64,000 nucleotides of DNA from G965276765 sp965276825 (GTDB lineage: Bacteria > Actinomycetota > Acidimicrobiia > Acidimicrobiales > Palsa-688): assembly GCA_965276825.1 (NCBI GenBank), contig OZ255630.1, forward strand, positions 3,596,001-3,660,000. The letters run 5' to 3'. Made by a program: the position numbers and the translations under genes. Under the pieces are notes generated by a model. That model worked only from the letters and a program-made list of their open reading frames with translations, made no database searches and had not been told where the DNA came from. Positions 60,258 to 64,000 of this stretch are shown one piece after another (the stretch's first letter is position 1; each line of letters begins with the position of its first letter).

Positions 60258-60263
60258 TACGCT
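60258..60263 (+). promoter_or_regulatory. -10 box TACGCT of tmk (leaderless)
   Basis: Ends 6 bp before ATG 60270; no Shine-Dalgarno sequence in between. Confidence 0.45.
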
Positions 60264-60269
60264 GCCCCG

Positions 60270-60866
60270 ATGCGCGGTCGCTTCATCGTGATCGAGGGCG
60301 GCGAAGGGACCGGCAAGTCGACGCAGGCGGCCATGCTGGCGGACCGGATCGGCGCCGTCCTCACCCGGGAGCCGGGGGGCACCGCGACCGGCGAGCGGAT
60401 CCGCTCGCTGCTGCTCGATCCCTCCCTGCCTCCCGTCGGTGACCGGACCGAGGCGCTGTTGATGCTGGCTGCGAGGGCGCAGCACGTCGACGAGCTGATC
60501 GAGCCGGCACTCGCCGCGGGCCACGACGTCGTCTGCGACCGCTTCAGCGGCTCGACCCTCGCCTACCAGGGGCACGGCCGCGGGCTCGGCACCGATCAGC
60601 TGGCCACCATGTCGGACTGGGCGGCGGGCGGCCTCAGGCCCGAGGTCGTGGTCCTGCTCGTGGTGCCCCCGGCCGCGGCCACGGCGCGCCTCGGGGGTCG
60701 TGGGGGCGCCGACCGCTTCGAAGCCGAGGGGGCGGGCTTCTTCGCTCGCGTGCAGGAGGGGTTCGAGACCCTGGCCGCAGACCCGTCGTGGCGCCTGGTC
60801 GACGGTCTCGGCACGGTCGACGAGGTGGCGGCGCGCATCGACGCAGTGCTGGCCAGGCGCGCCTGA
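60270..60866 (+). CDS. tmk: Thymidylate kinase
   Basis: 198 residues. P-loop GGEGTGKST at 10-18, DRFSGSTLAYQGHGRGL as the DRX motif region, and a LID segment RGGADRFEAEG. It phosphorylates dTMP to dTDP for DNA synthesis. The topA-tmk-holB neighbourhood is common in actinobacteria, here interrupted by a peptidase and two GNAT genes. The stop codon sits in a 27-bp unit repeated four times. Confidence 0.96.
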   Translation: MRGRFIVIEGGEGTGKSTQAAMLADRIGAVLTREPGGTATGERIRSLLLDPSLPPVGDRTEALLMLAARAQHVDELIEPALAAGHDVVCDRFSGSTLAYQGHGRGLGTDQLATMSDWAAGGLRPEVVVLLVVPPAAATARLGGRGGADRFEAEGAGFFARVQEGFETLAADPSWRLVDGLGTVDEVAARIDAVLARRA

Positions 60867-60950
60867 GGCGCGGTGCTGGCCGGGCGCGCCTGAGGCGCGG
60901 TGCTGGCCGGGCGCGCCTGAGGCGCGGTGCTGGCCGGGCGCGCCTGAGGC
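60843..60950 (+). repeat. 27-bp x4 tandem repeat spanning the tmk stop codon
   Basis: Copies at 60843, 60870, 60897 and 60924. Each encodes AVLA(R/G)RA-stop-G in the tmk frame. Copies 2-4 are identical; copy 1, inside the gene, differs at two bases. The convergent GNAT gene stops 7 bp after the last copy. Confidence 0.95.
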
Positions 60951-60956
60951 GCAGGG

Positions 60957-61967
60957 TCAGTCGGGCCTGCGGTTGCGGAGGATCCCCTCCACCAGGTGGC
61001 GCAGGCCGTCGGTGCCCGCCTCGGACATGGCCGCCTCGATCTCGGCTCGCAGCCGGGTGGTGTCGACCGTCGCCAGCGTCCCGAGCGCGGTCTGCAGGAG
61101 GTCGAACGCCTGGGCGGCCGGCGGCGGCCCGGCCGGAGCCCTCGGGGGTCCGGTGAAAGGGGGTCCGGTGACGTGCGGTCCGGCTCCGTTGCTGGCCGGG
61201 ACGCCGTTGGCCGTCGGCGTCGGGGGGCCGTCGAGGTCGCCGGCGGGCGCAGGGTCGGCGGACGGGGGGTGAGCGCCGGGCCACACGGCGGCGGCCACCG
61301 GCTGACCTTCGGCGGTGGGCGTCGGCGCCGGGCGGGACCCGGCCAGCGGCGGCTCGGGGGAGGAGGACGACGAGACGGAAGAGGAAGAGGGGAACGACGC
61401 CGCGTCGTGGTCCGCCCCGTCGGTCGGAGCGGGGGGGCCGACGGCGCGCCAGTAGACGAGGGCCGCCTCGCGGCCACCGCCCGCAGCGGGCACGGCGTCG
61501 GGGATGGTCCCGACCACCCGCCATCCGAGGTCCTCGTAGAGGCTCCTGGCCCGGTTGGACTCGAACACGAAGTTGAACTGCACGGCGTCGAAGCCGGCCA
61601 GCGGGGCCCGCTCGATCGAGTCCTCGATCAGCAGGCGGCCGATCCCGGATCCGCGCTGCGCCGGGGCGACGACGTAGCCGGCGTTGGCGATGTGGGCGCC
61701 GAGGCCGGGCTGGTTGGGCCGGAGGTAGTAGGCCCCGGCGAAGCGGCCGTCGACGACGGCGGCGACCGTGACGGTCACGGGGCGGACCCAGACGTCCTCG
61801 AAGACCGGCCGCGTCAGCGGCGGGGTCTGGGGGTAGCCCCCACCGTCGGCGACGACCTGGGCGAAGGCGTGGAACAACTCGTCGACGTGGGCCGCCTCGA
61901 TCGGGCCGATGGTGACGGCGCGCTCGTCCGGCGACGCGACGGTCCTCGAGGCTCCGACGTGGTCCAT
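60957..61967 (-). CDS. GNAT acetyltransferase with a long disordered linker and C-terminal helical domain
   Basis: 336 residues. Residues about 15-170 are a GNAT fold with GYVVAPAQRGSGIGRLLIEDS near 95-115 and NFVFESNRARSLYEDLGWRV. A Ser/Pro/Gly-rich linker (about 180-265, including a run of serines) leads to a C-terminal helical module (AQAFDLLQTALGTLATVDT; LRHLVEGILRNRRPD). The substrate is unknown. ATG 61967 is 7 bp after TACGCT on the minus strand, a leaderless start. Confidence 0.8.
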   Translation of the reverse strand: MDHVGASRTVASPDERAVTIGPIEAAHVDELFHAFAQVVADGGGYPQTPPLTRPVFEDVWVRPVTVTVAAVVDGRFAGAYYLRPNQPGLGAHIANAGYVVAPAQRGSGIGRLLIEDSIERAPLAGFDAVQFNFVFESNRARSLYEDLGWRVVGTIPDAVPAAGGGREAALVYWRAVGPPAPTDGADHDAASFPSSSSVSSSSSPEPPLAGSRPAPTPTAEGQPVAAAVWPGAHPPSADPAPAGDLDGPPTPTANGVPASNGAGPHVTGPPFTGPPRAPAGPPPAAQAFDLLQTALGTLATVDTTRLRAEIEAAMSEAGTDGLRHLVEGILRNRRPD

Positions 61968-62125
61968 GCGGGCCAGCGTACGGCGCGCTCGCCGATGAGC
62001 GCTGGGCGCCACGAAACGCCGGCAATGGACCGCTCCCTGGCAACGGTAGCCTCACCTGGCCCCGCCCCACCACGCACCCGGAGGTCCCGACGACCGACGT
62101 CCTCGCCAACCCCTTCTGGCACGCC

Positions 62126-62800
62126 TTGACCGGCGCGCACACCCCCTACGCGGCGGGCGTGGCCTGCGCCGCCGGTGAACCGCTCGCCGCCAGGTACGAC
62201 CCCGACGTGTCGCCATTCTCCGCGGTGGGCGAGCCTGCGGACCCCGCGGGCTGGACGGCGTTGGCCGGGCTGGTCGCCGGCGGGGACACCGTCGTGGTGT
62301 TCGTGCCGTCGGACGTGGCCGAGGCCGAGCCGTGGACCCCGGCCGGGTGGGTCGCCGGCTTCGACCTGCGCGGGGTGCAGATGACCGGCGAGGCCATGGA
62401 CCCGGGACCGTCCGACGGCCTCGAGGTGCTCGGCCACGCCGACGTGGCGGAGATGCTGGACCTGGTCGAGCGGACCAGGCCGGGACCCTTCGAGAAGCGG
62501 ACCGTCGAGCTCGGCGGCTACCTCGGCGTGCGGGAGGGTGGTCGGCTGGTGGCCATGGCCGGACACCGGTGCCGCCCCCCCGGGCACACCGAGATCTCCG
62601 CGGTGTGCACCGACGCCGACCAGCGGGGCCGGGGCCTGGCCGCCCGCCTGGTGCGGGCCACGGCCGCGCCGATCCTGGCGCGAGGCGAGGTCCCGTTCCT
62701 CCACACCGGCCTGGCCAACTCGTCCGCCATCCGCGTCTACGAGCGTCTCGGGATGCGGCCCAGCCGGGAGGGCCGCTTCGTCGGCCTGCGCCGGGCGTGA
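62126..62800 (+). CDS. GNAT acetyltransferase; start codon uncertain
   Basis: At least 224 residues. The C half is a GNAT domain (FLHTGLANSSAIRVYERLGM; VCTDADQRGRGLAARLVRA). TTG 62126 is the first conventional start, but the sequence DVLANPFWHA just upstream in the same frame matches the usual N terminus of this subgroup. The only well-placed start for it is ACG 62090, 5 bp after GGAGG. The true protein is probably 236 residues. ATG to ACG change or a rare start codon are both possible. Confidence 0.75.
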   Translation: MTGAHTPYAAGVACAAGEPLAARYDPDVSPFSAVGEPADPAGWTALAGLVAGGDTVVVFVPSDVAEAEPWTPAGWVAGFDLRGVQMTGEAMDPGPSDGLEVLGHADVAEMLDLVERTRPGPFEKRTVELGGYLGVREGGRLVAMAGHRCRPPGHTEISAVCTDADQRGRGLAARLVRATAAPILARGEVPFLHTGLANSSAIRVYERLGMRPSREGRFVGLRRA

Positions 62801-62819
62801 GCGGTCACAGCCCCCGGCC

Positions 62820-63902
62820 ATGATGGGGGACGTGGCCGACCTGTTCGCCCTCGTGCCCGGCCAGCCTGGCGCGGTCGCCGCCCTCACCGCCGCGGCGAGC
62901 CGTCCGGTGCACGCCTACCTGCTCGTCGGTCCGCCGGGCACGGGCGTGCCCGAGGCCGCGCTCGCCTTCGCCGCCGCCCTCCTCGATCCCGTCGGCGACC
63001 CGGGGGGCGACCCGGCCAGGCGGGTGCTCGCCGGGCTCCATCCCGACGTCGTGGTGGTCGAGCGGGCCGGGCCGTACATCACGGTGGACACCGCCCACGA
63101 GGTGACCAGGATGGCGGCGCGCAGCCCGGTCGAGGGCGGCCGCAAGGTGCTGATCCTGCAGGACTTCCATCTCGTCAGGGAGGCGGGTCCTGCGCTGCTC
63201 AAGACCATCGAGGAGCCACCGGCGTCGACGGTGTTCGTGGTCCTCGCCGAGCACGTGCCGCCCGAGCTGGTGACCATCGCCAGCCGGTGCGTCCGGGTCG
63301 ACTTCGCCCCGCTGTCACCCGGAGCGGTCACCGCCGCGCTGGTCGCCGAGGGGGTGGACGCGGACGTCGCCACCCGGCTGGTCGACGCCGCCGGCGGTCG
63401 CCTCGACCGGGCCAGGCTCCTCGCCGCCGATCCCGACCACGAGCACCGTCAGCGGACGTGGGCATCGGTGCCGGGCCGCCTCGACGGCACGGGCTCGACC
63501 GTGGCCGCCGTGGTCGACGAGCTGGTGGCCGGCCTCGACGCGTCGGTGGTGCCGCTCAGGTCCAGGCAGGAACGCCAGCTGGCCGAGCTCGAGGGGGCCA
63601 ACACCAGGGCCGTCGAGGTCAACGGCAAGGTCGGCCGCGGGGCTCGGGGTGGCATCAAGGCGGGGGTCAAGGACCTCGAGGAGCGCCACAAGCGGGAGCT
63701 GCGCCGGCAGCGCACCGACGAGCTGCGGTCCGGCCTCGCCGTCCTCGCCGGCGTCTACCGTGACCGGCTGGCCGACGAGGACCGCCGCGGCGCGGCCATC
63801 GACGCCATCGACGCCATCGACGGCCTCGGCCGGGAGCTGGTCCGCAACCTCGGCGAGACGCTCGCCCTCCAGGCGCTCCTCTGCCGCCTGGTGCCCGCCT
63901 GA
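62820..63902 (+). CDS. holB: DNA polymerase III delta-prime subunit
   Basis: 360 residues. The clamp-loader AAA+ fold is seen in VHAYLLVGPPGTGVPEAALAF (a Walker A without its Lys, normal for delta-prime, which does not bind ATP), KVLILQDFHLVREAGPALLK, KTIEEPPASTVFVVL and the SRC motif (IASRCVRVDF). It helps load the sliding clamp. ATG 62820 or 62823. Near the C terminus a 9-bp unit gives AIDAIDAID. It follows the GNAT gene by 19 bp. Confidence 0.92.
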   Translation: MMGDVADLFALVPGQPGAVAALTAAASRPVHAYLLVGPPGTGVPEAALAFAAALLDPVGDPGGDPARRVLAGLHPDVVVVERAGPYITVDTAHEVTRMAARSPVEGGRKVLILQDFHLVREAGPALLKTIEEPPASTVFVVLAEHVPPELVTIASRCVRVDFAPLSPGAVTAALVAEGVDADVATRLVDAAGGRLDRARLLAADPDHEHRQRTWASVPGRLDGTGSTVAAVVDELVAGLDASVVPLRSRQERQLAELEGANTRAVEVNGKVGRGARGGIKAGVKDLEERHKRELRRQRTDELRSGLAVLAGVYRDRLADEDRRGAAIDAIDAIDGLGRELVRNLGETLALQALLCRLVPA

Positions 63903-63936
63903 CCGCCCGCGCTCGCCCGCCCGCGCCCGCGGCCGC

Positions 63937-63996
63937 TCAGCGGTCCTCGGGACGCGGAGGCACCGTTCAGCGGTCTTCGGGAGGCGGAGGCACCGC
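63937..63996 (-). repeat. 30-bp x2 repeat spanning a stop codon at the right edge
   Basis: Units 63937-63966 and 63967-63996. On the minus strand each ends GAGGACCGCTGA or GAAGACCGCTGA, so the stop of the gene entering from the right is duplicated in frame (30 bp). Confidence 0.75.
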
Positions 63997-64000
63997 CCCA
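63967..64000 (-). CDS. 3' end of a gene entering from the right
   Basis: Only the last ten codons are visible, ending GAVPPPPEDR-stop on the minus strand. The call rests on the stop-spanning repeat seen at other gene ends in this window; no function can be given. Confidence 0.3.
   Translation of the reverse strand, partial: GAVPPPPEDR

Overview
The window is about 70 percent GC or higher and carries many GTG starts, a WhiB protein, an actinobacterial-type Get3-like ATPase pair, GlnR-like regulation and a TopA with a lysine-rich tail. This points to an actinobacterium. The mix of F420-type LLM enzyme, FeS photolyase relative, GlnII and compact xanthine-dehydrogenase-like protein would suit a deep lineage such as Acidimicrobiia, but that placement is inference. 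No rRNA, insertion sequence, prophage or CRISPR array was seen; one tRNA is present.

Layout. 1-8.0 kb: an acyl-carrier cluster (acyl-CoA dehydrogenase fragment, ACP, AcpS, all minus), a 3-hydroxyacyl-CoA-type SDR with an enoyl-CoA hydratase, a GH2 beta-mannosidase-like protein, a GNAT and a protein made of two alpha/beta-hydrolase domains with Arg and Cys at the nucleophile positions. 8-13 kb: aldo/keto reductase, a broken lipoprotein gene, a Fic gene interrupted by an in-frame TGA, tRNA-Pro overlapped by a receiver-domain gene, a STAS gene and a 51-bp tandem array. 13-21 kb: the bagB/bagA-whiB-ponA2-like block known from Mycobacterium (Rv3679-Rv3682), a trypsin-fold protein without its catalytic residues and a PAS-GGDEF-EAL protein. 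21-29 kb: Mrp and IscA, compact 2Fe-2S/xanthine dehydrogenase-like protein, RidA, a 52-aa membrane protein, a GlnR-like regulator and two divergent glutamine synthetases, DUF1028. 29-38 kb: toxin-antitoxin pair, LLM enzyme and MFS exporter, then a protocatechuate operon pcaH-G-B-L-R-pobA whose genes mostly overlap by 4 bp, then mscL. 38-49 kb: TetR-MFS unit, nadE, a second TetR gene, a 24-aa microprotein, HAD and PhoU genes, a STAS/HATPase pair coupled to a FeS photolyase-like gene, and a PIN/AbrB pair. 49-64 kb: a third glutamine-synthetase-family gene, aminotransferase, CPBP protease, epimerase-like protein, DedA, topA, S9 peptidase, tmk, two GNATs and holB.

Three signals cut across the window. 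(1) At several gene 3' ends a short block that includes the stop codon is tandemly duplicated, in frame in at least four cases (15 bp x4 after the aminotransferase, 27 bp x4 after tmk, 15 bp after a STAS gene, 30 bp x2 at the right edge). (2) About a dozen genes have a TANNNT -10 box 6-8 bp before the start codon, as expected for leaderless mRNAs. (3) Five genes are interrupted: four by shifts that one base in a short homopolymer would repair and one by a TGA. These may be base-calling errors or real decay, and raw reads must decide.
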